Source of the DNA: Ailanthus altissimus
Lineage: Eukaryota > Streptophyta > Magnoliopsida > Sapindales > Simaroubaceae
Direction: 5' to 3'
Length of the DNA: 64,000 nt
Assembly (NCBI GenBank): GCA_946807835.1
Contig: OX327690.1
Location: 10,822,501 to 10,886,500, forward strand
Position numbers and translations under genes: made by a program. Shown here one piece after another: positions 50,983 through 61,230 of the stretch. The notes under the pieces were generated by a model. It ran no database searches, had not been told where the DNA came from, and saw only the letters and a list, made by a program, of their open reading frames with translations. Every line of letters begins with the position of its first letter. Positions within the stretch are counted from its first letter, which is position 1.

Positions 50983-53729
50983 TGTAATATCCAATCCCTA
51001 TTAGTAGTATTGGAGTCTAGATTTCGATATAGAGTAATGAAGATGTCGTAGGGTTACCCAATTTTAACCCAATTAGAAATATTTTATTTATAGTGCACGT
51101 GAGAGATATTAGACCTAATTTGGTAATTTCACACGCAGTCAGAGCGTCGGACAACCCTAGAATATTTTTGGAATTTTTCTCTATTGGCTTGGAAAAGAAA
51201 ATTCTAATTTACTACATGAATTTCCATTTAAGGGTTATGTATAGAACAACATTTGTTGAGAAACACAATCCATATATCAGAGAATGGACCAATTAGAAAC
51301 AATCTCATGGATTGCCAAGTTGGAAATTCTAGTTAGTTCATTGGATTATTCTAACTAGATAGATACAAAGGAACCAATTATATACTTAGTTTCCAACCAA
51401 TGGCAAATTAGAACTTTAGAGTAAGTTGAAGAGCAAATTGTTTAATTGAGGGAGCACTATATACATGGTAGAAGTGTGTAGATTTTTCAAGAGAGTAAAA
51501 GCAAACACTTAGAGCGAAAGAGAGAGCAAATTCTTGCAAGTGAGGGAGGGACTGCTACAATGACATTTTAAGTTTTTTTTTTCATGATTTTTCATGCTTA
51601 ATCAATCTATAAAAAGGTCAAGTATAAGTTCCTAAGCTCAATTGAAGCCTCTATTAGTAAAAATCCAAGAAAAAGAGGTAAGAAAAGCATTGTTTTGTGA
51701 GATTGATATGTGAACTTTCAAGATTTCTTCAATTGATGTTCTTGTGTGTATTGTTGGTTTATATTGAGTTGAATTCTAGTGTGGAGCTGGAAGGAGTCAC
51801 CAAGTGGAAGAAATTGACAAGTTAAGAATTAGGGTTTTGAGTGATTGAAATGTAGAGACTTCAATTGGTTGTAATTAGGGCATTAGAATGAAATTGGCTT
51901 GATTTTAGTGTAACTGGAACAAGAAATTGAGAAAAGAAATATGTTGGAACCTAGGGTGAAATTCTGCCACTTTAGGAAAGTTAGGGATTGAGTTGTGTTT
52001 TGGTTGAATTGTGATGTATAAATGGTGCCTTATGTAAATTGAATGTATATGGTTCATGGAAAAATCAAAAATGAAGAAAATTGGACATAATTGTCCATTT
52101 TGGAAAGGTAAAGGGCAATTATGTCAAAACAAAGTTATAGGGTGTTAAGAAGTTTTCAGGGGGTCGGATGGTGAATTAGATAAGATGGAATGGCTCTATA
52201 AATGAAAATCGGAAAGTAGTATCCATCCGGGCTTTATATGCTAATTAGGGAGTTTAGTAGTTAAATGAGATTCTAGCATTTGATTTTATTCTAAATGTCA
52301 TTTATAGCGCATAGGTGAAGAAAACTGATAGCGGTACGGGAGCAGAAATTCGGAGCAAAATTGAGCACGGAGCGGTTATGAGTGAAAATCTATCATTTCT
52401 TTTGTCTTTCGTTTATTATATTTTGGCATAATGAAAATGTATGTTTTATGTGCTTTTAATGCATAAACATGATTTATAATCTTGATATATATCTATAGAT
52501 ATGCTTTTATATGTTCGGTTTCAGAAACAATTTTAAAATTACGGCATCTATTTTAAAGGCCATTGGTACCCTTAGATTATAGTGGTGGTAATTGTATTAG
52601 ACCCGGCCAGTATATCCCGTACACATGGGCAGGTTATGGGGGGTGTGTCACTAACTCCAGGAAATCGAGATGTCGAGTCATGTGAGTCGCTCTATATGTA
52701 CGTGATGTAGGATTCCGCTGCATAGCCATTGAGATGTCACTGTAGGTGCTGTTAGTTGGCGCTCCGTAACCTACTCACATGTGTGGTGCTAGTTGAGTTG
52801 CTACATGAGTATAGAGTTTTAGGGTTACCATTAGTACAGTTTAGAAAGCAAATGGCCGAGCGAGGACTTTACTAGTTTTTAATCTACCAATAGCATATTA
52901 TGCATTTATATGCACATGCTAGTTATTATGTTGTACAGATTTTGGATATTATTTTCCAAAGATAAAATAAAACCCGCTTGGTAAGATTTCATCGGCATAT
53001 GATGTTAGAAACCATTTTACAGCTTTATATCAGTTTTGGAAGCATGATTTATGCATGTCTTTTAGAATTTACTATCTATACATAATGTTATTGTATTTGA
53101 AATTTTAAATGCACTCACTGAGCTCCTTTAGCTCACTTGTTTTGCGTTTTATATTTTCTAAACCCCCTTCCTAGGTGCAGGTCTCGGTACGCTAGTTGCT
53201 GATTCACCTATGGCTGATTAGTGGGCCAAATCTGAAGATCATTTTGGTCATGTAAATGTGCTAACTAACACTCTTTTTACTTTTAACATGATAGATCTAG
53301 GCTTATGTATTTTACATATGCTTTGTATAACCAAGAAGAGTTTCGATATTTTGATGATCGTTTCACTCTTTTATCAGTATTTTAGTTTTATGATCATAAT
53401 GAAATTATTGAATTGAGTTGGATTATGTTGGAAAGGACCCGAGGTCCTATTTGGCAGTATTGAGAAGTGGTTTGGAAATAGAAGTGTAATTCTTTGCAGG
53501 TTTTGTATTGGATTTTCAGAAAATATGGGAAACTCTTCCCTTTTTTTTAAATTAAGATGTCATTTTCATATATATTCCAAGATTTTTTTTTAGTAATAGC
53601 AACCACTAAAAAGGGGTTCGCCTTGCGAAATTTCTTAACTTACCCAGTTATATTCTGAGGAACTTCCGTCGGGATGCCTGGCAGGGCTGTTGAGATCTAC
53701 TGTAGAGGGTCTCGGGCCGAGTCCTGTCA
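50983..53729 (+). mobile_element. Solo LTR (Tekay/Del-like), 2747 bp, in element B
   Basis: Homologous with 7786-10558 over its whole length. Begins TGTAATATCC, ends GTCCTGTCA. Flanked by ATTCC (50978-50982) and ATTTC (53730-53734), a duplication with one mismatch; the uninterrupted A sequence shows GCATTCCAAAC here, confirming insertion. Probable TATA region near 51465. Confidence 0.9.
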
Positions 53730-53734
53730 ATTTC

Positions 53735-55522
53735 AAACACTCATTGCCAAACTCACCACTGCTCCTATCATGCAATCACTGGATTGGAACCTCCAATTTG
53801 AAATTATGTGTGATGCAAGTAATTATGTCGTAGGAACAGTTCTTGGGCAACAAAGGAAGGGAAAACCCTTTATTGTTTATTATGCTAGTAGGACTTTGAA
53901 TGATGCTCAGATAAATTACACTACTACTAAAAAAGAACTACTAGCTGTTGTTTTTGCCTTAGAGAAATTTCGTTCTTAATTGATTGGTTCACCTATTGTT
54001 GCTTTTACTAACCATGTGGCCCTTAAGTACCTTCTTTCTAAAAAGGATGCTAAAACCTGTTTAATTATGTGGATTCTTCTTTTGTAGGAATTTGATCTGA
54101 CCATCAAAGACCAGAAGGGCGTTGAAAATGTTGTTGCTGATCATCTATCCCGCTTTGAGTTCACTAACTCCACTGATGTGTCACCCATTCGAGATGATTT
54201 CTTTGATGAACATCTTTTTACTATAAGCCAAATACCTTGGCACATAAATATCGTAAATTATTTGGTTTGTGGTGAACTTCCATCTAACTAGAGTGAACAA
54301 GATAAGCGTAAGTTTTTGGTTGAGGTACATAATTTTTATTAGGACGATGTATATCTTTTCAAATATTGTCCTAACCAAATTATAAGACGTTGCATTCCTA
54401 AAAGTGAAGTTTCTAGTGTCTTAAATTTTTTCCATAGTGCTGCTTTTAGTGGTCATTTTTCTATAAAGAAAACAGTTAAAGTGTGGTCTTTACTGGCCCA
54501 CTTTGTTCAAAGACACTAATAATTTTTGTCGTTCCTATGAAAGATGTCAAAAGTTAGTTGCTTTATCTCGAAGACATATGATGCCTCTTAACCCTATTCT
54601 TGTTATCGAGATATTTAATTGTTGGGGTATTGATTTTATGAGTCATTTTCCCTAATCTTTTGGCTACCTTTACATCCTTCTAATTGTTGACTATGTATCA
54701 AAATAGGTGGAGGCTGTAGCTAGTCGTACTAATGATAACACAACTGTGGTAAAATTCTTAAAAGAAAATGTGTTATCTAGGTACGGTACGCTACGTGTCA
54801 TCATTAGTGACCAAGGAACACATTTTTGTAATCGTTCTTTTGAAGCTTTGATGCGCAGGTATAGTGTTCTTCACAAAGTTTCCACTGCATACCATCCACA
54901 GACAAATGGACAAGCCGAGCTAGCAAATAGAGAAGTTAAACAGATTTTGGAAAATACGGTTAACTCAAATTGCAAAGATTAGTATCTACATCTTTCTGAT
55001 GCATTATGGGCATATCGCACTCCATACAAAACCATCTTAGAAATATCTCCATACGGCTTGTTTATGGGAAAGATTTCCATTTACTTGTTGAGCTAGAGCA
55101 TAAAGCTTATTGGGCTATCAAAGCCCTTAACTTTGATTTGAGTGCAGCAAGTTTTTAGAGAAAGTTACAATTGTCAAAAATAGAAGAGCTACGAAATAAT
55201 GCATATGATAACTCCAGAATTTACAAAGCTAAAATGAAAGCAGCTCATGACAAACAGATCTCAAGAAAATACTTCGAGCCAAATCAACAGGTCTATCTTT
55301 ATGATTCTCGATTGTATTTACACCCTGGAAAGTTAAGATCTTGATAGACTGGTCCATTTATGGTAAGGCACATTTTTCCTAATAGTGCTATCGAAATCGA
55401 GGACCCCACTAATGGGCGAACTTTTGAAGTGAATGGACAGCGACTGAAAAGCTATGTGAAAAAGGTAGACCGCTCTATGTACCTGGACGAGATCCCTCTT
55501 GTGGATCATGTCTATCATACTT
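53735..55522 (+). pseudogene. pol: RNase H and integrase of element B
   Basis: Resumes RT/RNase H exactly where the solo LTR entered (TLIAKLTTAP). RNase H: IMCDASN at 53800, KKELLAVVFAL at about 53930. Integrase zinc region 54420-54560. Core with WGIDFM at about 54625 (the first Asp, lost in A, is kept here), IISDQGTHFCN at 54812 and YHPQTNGQAE at about 54890, giving the D,D,E residues. C-terminal region to about 55500. Many stops (54070, 54290, 54340, 54715, 54980 and others). Confidence 0.88.
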
Positions 55523-55770
55523 GATCAGGTTCAATCTATCTGTACCATATTTTATATTTTATCTATATTTTATCTTTTGACTTTTTATTTTTGCTTTTAT
55601 TTTCTTTCACATTTTATTTTCTTCTTTTTCATTTTTCTTCAATGTGATTTTATTTCCCGGTCAATCAGCGGATACGGTACTCCGTGTCTATTAAAGTCAG
55701 TTTCTCAGTTCCCTAAAAACTGTCCCTCAAACTGTGCATTCATCTCTTTTCTTTTTCACTTTCTTTCAAA

Positions 55771-56319
55771 ATGGATCGCATTCTTTCCAACCTTAAAAAA
55801 CGTTTTCCTTTATTGCCTCAAAATGCTCTACTTAAGATTTACAAAGTACGATGTGAAAGACTAAGGCTATTGATGGTGAGTAATATCCTTGTGGATATTC
55901 GTTGGTTAATTGAAGACAAGGTTCGATTATCTGGTGAGTCTGCAAATGATTTTGTTTCTTTTATGCCTGGTCTTGAAAGACGCTCTTATGCCAAAAGGCG
56001 ACGAGCAAAGAGGTTACAAGTCTGTCATAAATGTGCTCGATGAAATTGTAACCGGAGTTGTCGTTCTTTAAGATTTGCATCTAAAAATCGAGAAGACAAA
56101 ATTCAGTTCATTAAGGATGGACTAAGTAAGGAGTCTTTGGATGATATCTTATTGACTCTTGAGACGCATTCCTGTGGGCTCGTGCAATGTGAACTTCTTG
56201 ATTTATGGAATAAATTTAAAAATGAACATCAACGGTATAGTCTCGGGAATCTGACTCTAAAAGACCATGTTTACCAATTTATAAGAAAATTTGATGGGAA
56301 GCCTATCCCCAACCCATAG
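55771..56319 (+). pseudogene. Accessory basic Cys-containing ORF of element B
   Basis: Colinear with the ORF at 3739-3200. The first 90 codons end with KRRRAKRLQVCHKCAR and the TGA at 56041-56043; the frame then stays open for 91 more codons (NCNRSC, then KIQFIKDGLSKESLDDIL) to the TAG at 56317-56319. Best preserved copy: apart from the shared TGA it is open from ATG to end, about 182 codons. Function not recognised; a basic arm plus a C-x2-C...C arrangement suggests RNA or DNA binding. It lies about 250 bp after integrase and 300 bp before the LOG-like gene. Confidence 0.65.
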
Positions 56320-56622
56320 AGGGCGTTTAAGCCGTTACTGAACGTAAAACCAAAGGAAGATGTGAGTCACAATCATAACTACTTGTAAATACATGTGTTT
56401 CAATTTCAAACTTTATTTTATGAATAGTAGGGCTACTCATATAGATGTCTTAAATTCAAATCCTTTGGTTACATAATACATGTAGGTCATTATCTTTAAA
56501 TTTTTGTGTTTTATTTTTAAATCTCTTCTGACAAATTGTCGGGTTACCACAATCATTGTTATTATTTGGTACTCTATAAATACAGCACCGCATTTTCTTC
56601 ATTTTCATATATTGAGATAAAG

Positions 56623-57246
56623 ATGAGTGTAGATATGGAGGAAACCTCAATTCAACAATTCTGAAATATATGTGTATTTTATGGTTCTAGTCCTGGGGGA
56701 AAGAAAGTGTTTGTAAAAGCAGCAAACAATCTAGGAAAAGCATTAGCTACAAGAAAAATTCATTTGATTTATGGAGGGGGTAGGCTTAGGTTAATGGGGT
56801 GTGTCAATAGCTACACACTTAGGAGGAAGTCAAGTTTTAGGTATTATTCCTATAGCTTTAGCTGTGGGAAACCTGACTGGAAAAACAATAGGGAAAGAAT
56901 TACGAGTCTCATTCATGCATGAATGTATAGCTAGAATGCTTTACAATGTAGACGCTTTTATTGTTTTTTTGGTATCTTGGAAGAAATTTTTCAAATCGCC
57001 TCTTGGGCCTTGCTCAATATCCACCGAAAACCTATAGGTTTGTTGAATTTTAATAATTATTTTGATTGCTTACTTTGTTTTCTTGATCAAGCTGTGGAAC
57101 ATAATTTTATTTCACATTTGGCACGATAGATCCTAGTTTCTACCACCAATGCGGATGAATTGATTGACAAATTACAAGCAGATACCTACAAACCTGACCC
57201 AGCAGTAACTCAAATCGATTGGTCCGCCTTAACGAGCGAAAATTAG
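56623..57246 (+). pseudogene. LOG-like cytokinin-activating enzyme, captured by element B
   Basis: ATG at 56623, an in-frame TGA at codon 14 (same place as in A), then the family N-terminus (NICVFYGSSPGGKK), here without the 1-nt deletion seen in A. It keeps YGGG (lost in A) but GRLRLMG replaces GSLGLMG. A frameshift follows near 56800, MHECIARM (Arg to Cys) occurs at about 56917, and a deletion of about 10 bp at about 56970 removes the PGGYGT signature and shifts frame. The C-terminal part is recognisable to the TAG at 57244-57246. No introns. Clearly inactive, but it shows that the gene belongs to the retrotransposon family rather than to one copy. Confidence 0.88.
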
Positions 57247-58587
57247 ATCTAACACTTTGTTTGTAAATTTTTCTTTGTTTTATTTATTTATCAGTATTAT
57301 TATTTTAGTTTATATTTGCTTCAGTGTCTCTCAAGTTTGTTTCCTTCAAATAATTGGCGTTTCAGGTAATGTCTCCTATACTTTATCTCTTTCTATTTAA
57401 ACATTGAAGACAATGTTTCATCTGGTTTGGGGGAAGATAGTAGACATAAGTTGCATTTTGCGTTCAAAAACAATATTGTGGTCCGACATTTGATTAAAAT
57501 GACAGAGTAAAGAGTTCATTCTTAAACTCTTGAGACGCATTCTAGGTCAAATTAGAATGGCAGAGTAAGGAGTTTTATTTCTAACTTTTGAAATATAATT
57601 TACCTAACTTTTTGTTGTTTTGTTTTATATTTCATGTATTATTGTTTATTGCTTGTAGTTTTAGTAATTCTTGTATAAAAAAATTTGCTTTTCTACCTAG
57701 ATATGATTTCAAATTGTTTAGGTTGAGTCACTTTTCTATTTAGGTTACTAAAGAATGACTTCCAAAATATTTTTGAGCACAATGTTAAGCCTTATGGTAA
57801 GACGGATGATTCAATTTATATAGCCAAGAGAATTTCCATGTCTAAGTATATATTTTTCTAATCTCACATTTCGTTTGTGAGTAAGTGGAAAGGTTGAGAA
57901 AATAGCTTATAAACCTCCATTGATCCTTTGAATTGGTTAATTTTTATTTAGATTGATATTATTTGAATTAAGGAATAAGTTGGTTGCATTTGTGTATAAT
58001 ATATTTTGGTGAGAAACTTTTTTTTAATTTTGTAATGCTTCCTTGTATTCTTAAAAAAAATGAAAAAATATATATATATATATTAAAAAAAGGAAAGAAG
58101 AATCAATTCAGTTTAATAAAGTCTTCATTCAATGTTAGAAGGCAAATATCTTGTAAATCAGTTTTCTCACCAAGCTATATTTGTATTATTCTCACAGGAC
58201 AATTAAAGTCCTGAAGCTGATACATGTCAAGAATGATTGATTTTCCTATCTTTGGATCAGTGTTAGTTTATATATGTCTTTAAAATTGACTCTTTCTTAA
58301 GTGCTTAACTGTTTTCCAACTCTATGAGATAAATCCTAACCTTTTAAACAGTCATACACCTATGAGCATATAGAGTTGAGGCTTTTACTTGGAGAAATTT
58401 TCAAGGCTATATCTATTGTGGTTTATGGTAAGATGGTTACGGCTTAGTTTATACATATATAATATTTGCAAGTTATAATGGAAAAAACCATAATAGCAAT
58501 AGTGATCTTGAACTGACTTTTTGTTTGAAATACTTAGGTAGTTTTGCATATTCTATTTATGCTTGAATTGCTAGAGACTAGCAATAA
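57247..58587 (+). other. Untranslated 3' region of element B
   Basis: Counterpart of 907-2252. AT-rich, no ORF supported; a (TA)n run at 58068-58084. Confidence 0.75.
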
Positions 58588-58602
58588 GCTAGTTGGGGGC
58601 TA
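58588..58602 (+). other. Polypurine tract of B
   Basis: AGCTAGTTGGGGGCTA immediately before LTR TGATGAACACATG. Confidence 0.82.
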
Positions 58603-60146
58603 TGATGAACACATGAAAATGCATATTTATTAAGAGATTCGGTTCCCATTTAATGTCACTAATTTTAGCATTTTTGTACTTTTAGCTTGAAATAAAATGT
58701 TCTCCTTAAATTGTGATTAATGAATGTTATTTGCACAAGTTTAGGTAAAATAGACATAACTCTCAATTTAGAAATCAAAATAAAAAAAATCTTGAACCTA
58801 GAGTAACATGACTCAATCTTACACAAACTTGAAGAATAGTTGAAAAGCCAAATCCAACATATTTTGGGCCAAAAATAGAAATACAATAGAATAGGGCTAA
58901 AACTTCTGCTCAGCTTGACCCAACTCACGTATTTAGATCGTATCTCACAAAATACGTACCCAATTAGTATAATTCATGAAGATGTGAAATACTGACTTAA
59001 TTATCAATAACTCTTATGTTGATAGCCATTATCATGGACCAAAATGTATTGCAAATGGGTAAAAGGGTTGTTGGCCTAAATCTGACATATCTTTGGAGGT
59101 TTGCCATATATCATTGGATACTCATCCAATTTGCATGAACCTGGTGCCTATGGAAAGAAGAGACAAAATGATACAACTTTCATGTTGGCAAAAAAAGCTA
59201 CATCGGTCATTTACATTATCAAAAAAGTGCTGCAAGTGAGTGAACGAGTTGTTGGCCTAAATTATTGAAGATTGATGTCACATTTAATATATTTCCATTC
59301 ATTGCCTATATAAGGACACTCTTAGGACGTTTTCAACATTAGATAATTCTCTCTTATTCTTCTTATTAACATGTATTATAATCTAGGCTAGAGTTCTTGG
59401 CAAGGCTAAGAGATGAACTTTTATGTGTAATTAATCTACTTCTATGCTTTGATTCGTTGTCAAGAGCTACAAATGTTTGTAAGTTTGGTTTTGCTTAAAC
59501 TCTTATCTATTTTATTTTTTATAATCCAGATATTATAATTCTCATGTCTCATATATTTTTAGTCATGCCTTTCTTATGTGATTCTTTTGAATTATAATTG
59601 TTATTGGTTACATTATTTTATATGTTAATCTTTTACTGCAATATTGTCAATTGATATATTGTCGATCTTGGATAACTTGTATAAATGAACAAGATTTATA
59701 TGTTAATCTTTTACTGCAATTAATTGTCAAAATGATATATTGTTGATCTTAGATAACATGTATAAATGAACAAGATTTGTGTTAATGTTTGCAAAAAGTT
59801 TAGTCACATTAAATACACGTGTTATCAAATGTGCTGTATTTTATATATCTTCCGATTGATTGTTTGGGATGTGAAACTTTTAATTGTATTATAAACATTG
59901 AATCAAAGTATAGAGTAGATTTATAAAGCATAATTGTGATTCTCGAAGCTTTGCTTAAATCATCATAAGACATTTTTCTCAATTTATCGATAATTCTATC
60001 TCATCCACTTAAACCAATTAATTAATTTTCTCATTTGCTACTGCTTTAATATTTTACTTCACCGACCTATTTTGCTAAAAGATTCCTTGTTAGATCGACA
60101 CATCAATCTATACTGCGATAGCCGCATTATATTTTGAGCATAAACA
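58603..60146 (+). repeat. 3' LTR of B, 1544 bp
   Basis: Pairs with 44578-46137; TATA box at 59307-59313; ends GAGCATAAACA. Confidence 0.93.
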
Positions 60147-60151
60147 ATTGG

Positions 60152-60615
60152 GTACTGAAAAGACTCGATGATGACCTCCAATGGACATCCCATAAAGCCG
60201 TCAATAGAAGGTTTTCTTGAGTTGAGTAGTATTCGTGGTCCCTTAACTTGAGCACCTCGGTAGGCTTGTGAGTGATCCATCATATTTAGGTTTCACACAT
60301 GTCAGGGACTTTTCATGGTTTGACTGTTGGGTGTCACTGGGTATAATCCGATGCTCATAGAGTCTGGTGTGTAGATATGGGATCTGTCAGCTTATATGGG
60401 TGAGTTATATATCCTAATGCTCTAAAATTATATTTCAAGAAATCTTACTGATTATAGTGCACCGGATCAAATGGTTCAATCTAGGAAGATCTTAGAAAGC
60501 AAAAATTATTTTAGGGTCCCTAAAAAAGATAACAGGGCTTAAGTGTTAGGCTAGGATATTGCCAAGTGGCAAGTCCTCTAAATTATTGCCATATGCCATG
60601 CCAATACCTTGTAAT
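60152..60615 (+). repeat. Copia LTR K, continuation
   Basis: Resumes the LTR of 44030-44577 (GGACATCCCATAAAGCCGTCAATAG... corresponds to the block at 38205 in G) and becomes divergent after about 60460. Interrupted at 60615 by H. Positions 60266-60569 recur exactly at 63697-64000. Confidence 0.7.
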
Positions 60616-60950
60616 TGTTAGGATTATGTGGGGTCCACCAACTCTTTGGTCCACTAGCTGGGTGACACCTCAGAGCCACTAGCACACCCACATATCCATC
60701 GCAGGTAACCTGCACCCCCAAGGAATAGAACCCCCGCCCCCATCTCCATGGAGGCCTTATAGGCCTTTAGAGGTTCGTCCTTGTACCCGCTGAGCTGGCC
60801 AGCCTAATGGGTACAAGGACGAACCTCTAAAGGCCTATAAGGCCTCCATGGAGATGGGGGTGGGGGTTCGATTCCTTGGGGGTGCAGGTTACCTGCGGAT
60901 TGTGTGCTGGGGCGCCAGTAGGTGCTGAGGTGTCAGCCACTGGTTGGGTA
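60616..60950. repeat. SINE-like inverted dimer 3
   Basis: The arms meet at GAGCTGGCCAGCC (about 60791-60803). The left arm read on the minus strand has AGCTCAGCGGGTA, an excellent tRNA A box; its B-box position reads GGGTTCTATTCC (one base off the GGTTCGATTCC consensus), and the right arm has the intact GGTTCGATTCC. The right arm is truncated at about 60950, where the leader of H begins. Confidence 0.75.
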
Positions 60951-61090
60951 CCAGCGCCCTCGCCCTTGTCCAGCGCTGGGGCGCCAGACAATTAGCGCCC
61001 CCGCGGTACTTCAGCGCTAGGGCGTCATACACCCAGCGCTCCCGCGTTCATATGAACGCTGCCGCGCTGGACCTTAGCGCTGCAGCGTTC
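60951..61090 (-). repeat. CpG-rich iterated motif AGCGCYNNNGCG in Copia leader
   Basis: Seven units begin at 60953, 60972, 60994, 61013, 61035, 61055 and 61076, that is every 19-22 bp. Very GC-rich in an AT-rich window. Located in the untranslated leader about 130 bp from the PBS. Confidence 0.8.
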
Positions 61091-61216
61091 CAGGTGCTGT
61101 TTGTCACTGGTTTGCATTTTTAACACTTAAAATGCACCCCAACAGCCCCGGAACTTGTCCTACAACTTAGCCAACACTTAGCTAACACTAAAAAATCACC
61201 CATAACAACACAAATT

Positions 61217-61228
61217 GCTCTGATACCA
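61217..61228 (-). other. Primer binding site of H (initiator tRNA-Met)
   Basis: TGGTATCAGAGC on the minus strand, a full 12-nt match, two bases from the LTR end. Confidence 0.88.
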
Positions 61229-61230
61229 AT

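Larger units (their letters stand above)
44578..60146 (+). mobile_element. Athila-like Ty3/Gypsy retrotransposon B with LOG-like gene
   Basis: Sister of A in plus orientation, 15.6 kb with its own insertions. 5' LTR 44578-46137 and 3' LTR 58603-60146. Flanks ATTGC (44573-44577) and ATTGG (60147-60151) form a duplication with one mismatch. It contains a SINE-like dimer cluster in gag and a 2.75-kb solo LTR in the RT/RNase H region. It carries the same two accessory genes as A, in the same order, and is more decayed than A. Confidence 0.92.

Noticed and set aside
53674..53740. ORF start fused to RNase H at the end of the second solo LTR
   Set aside because: The first residues come from the LTR; only the part after 53735 is element B RNase H.
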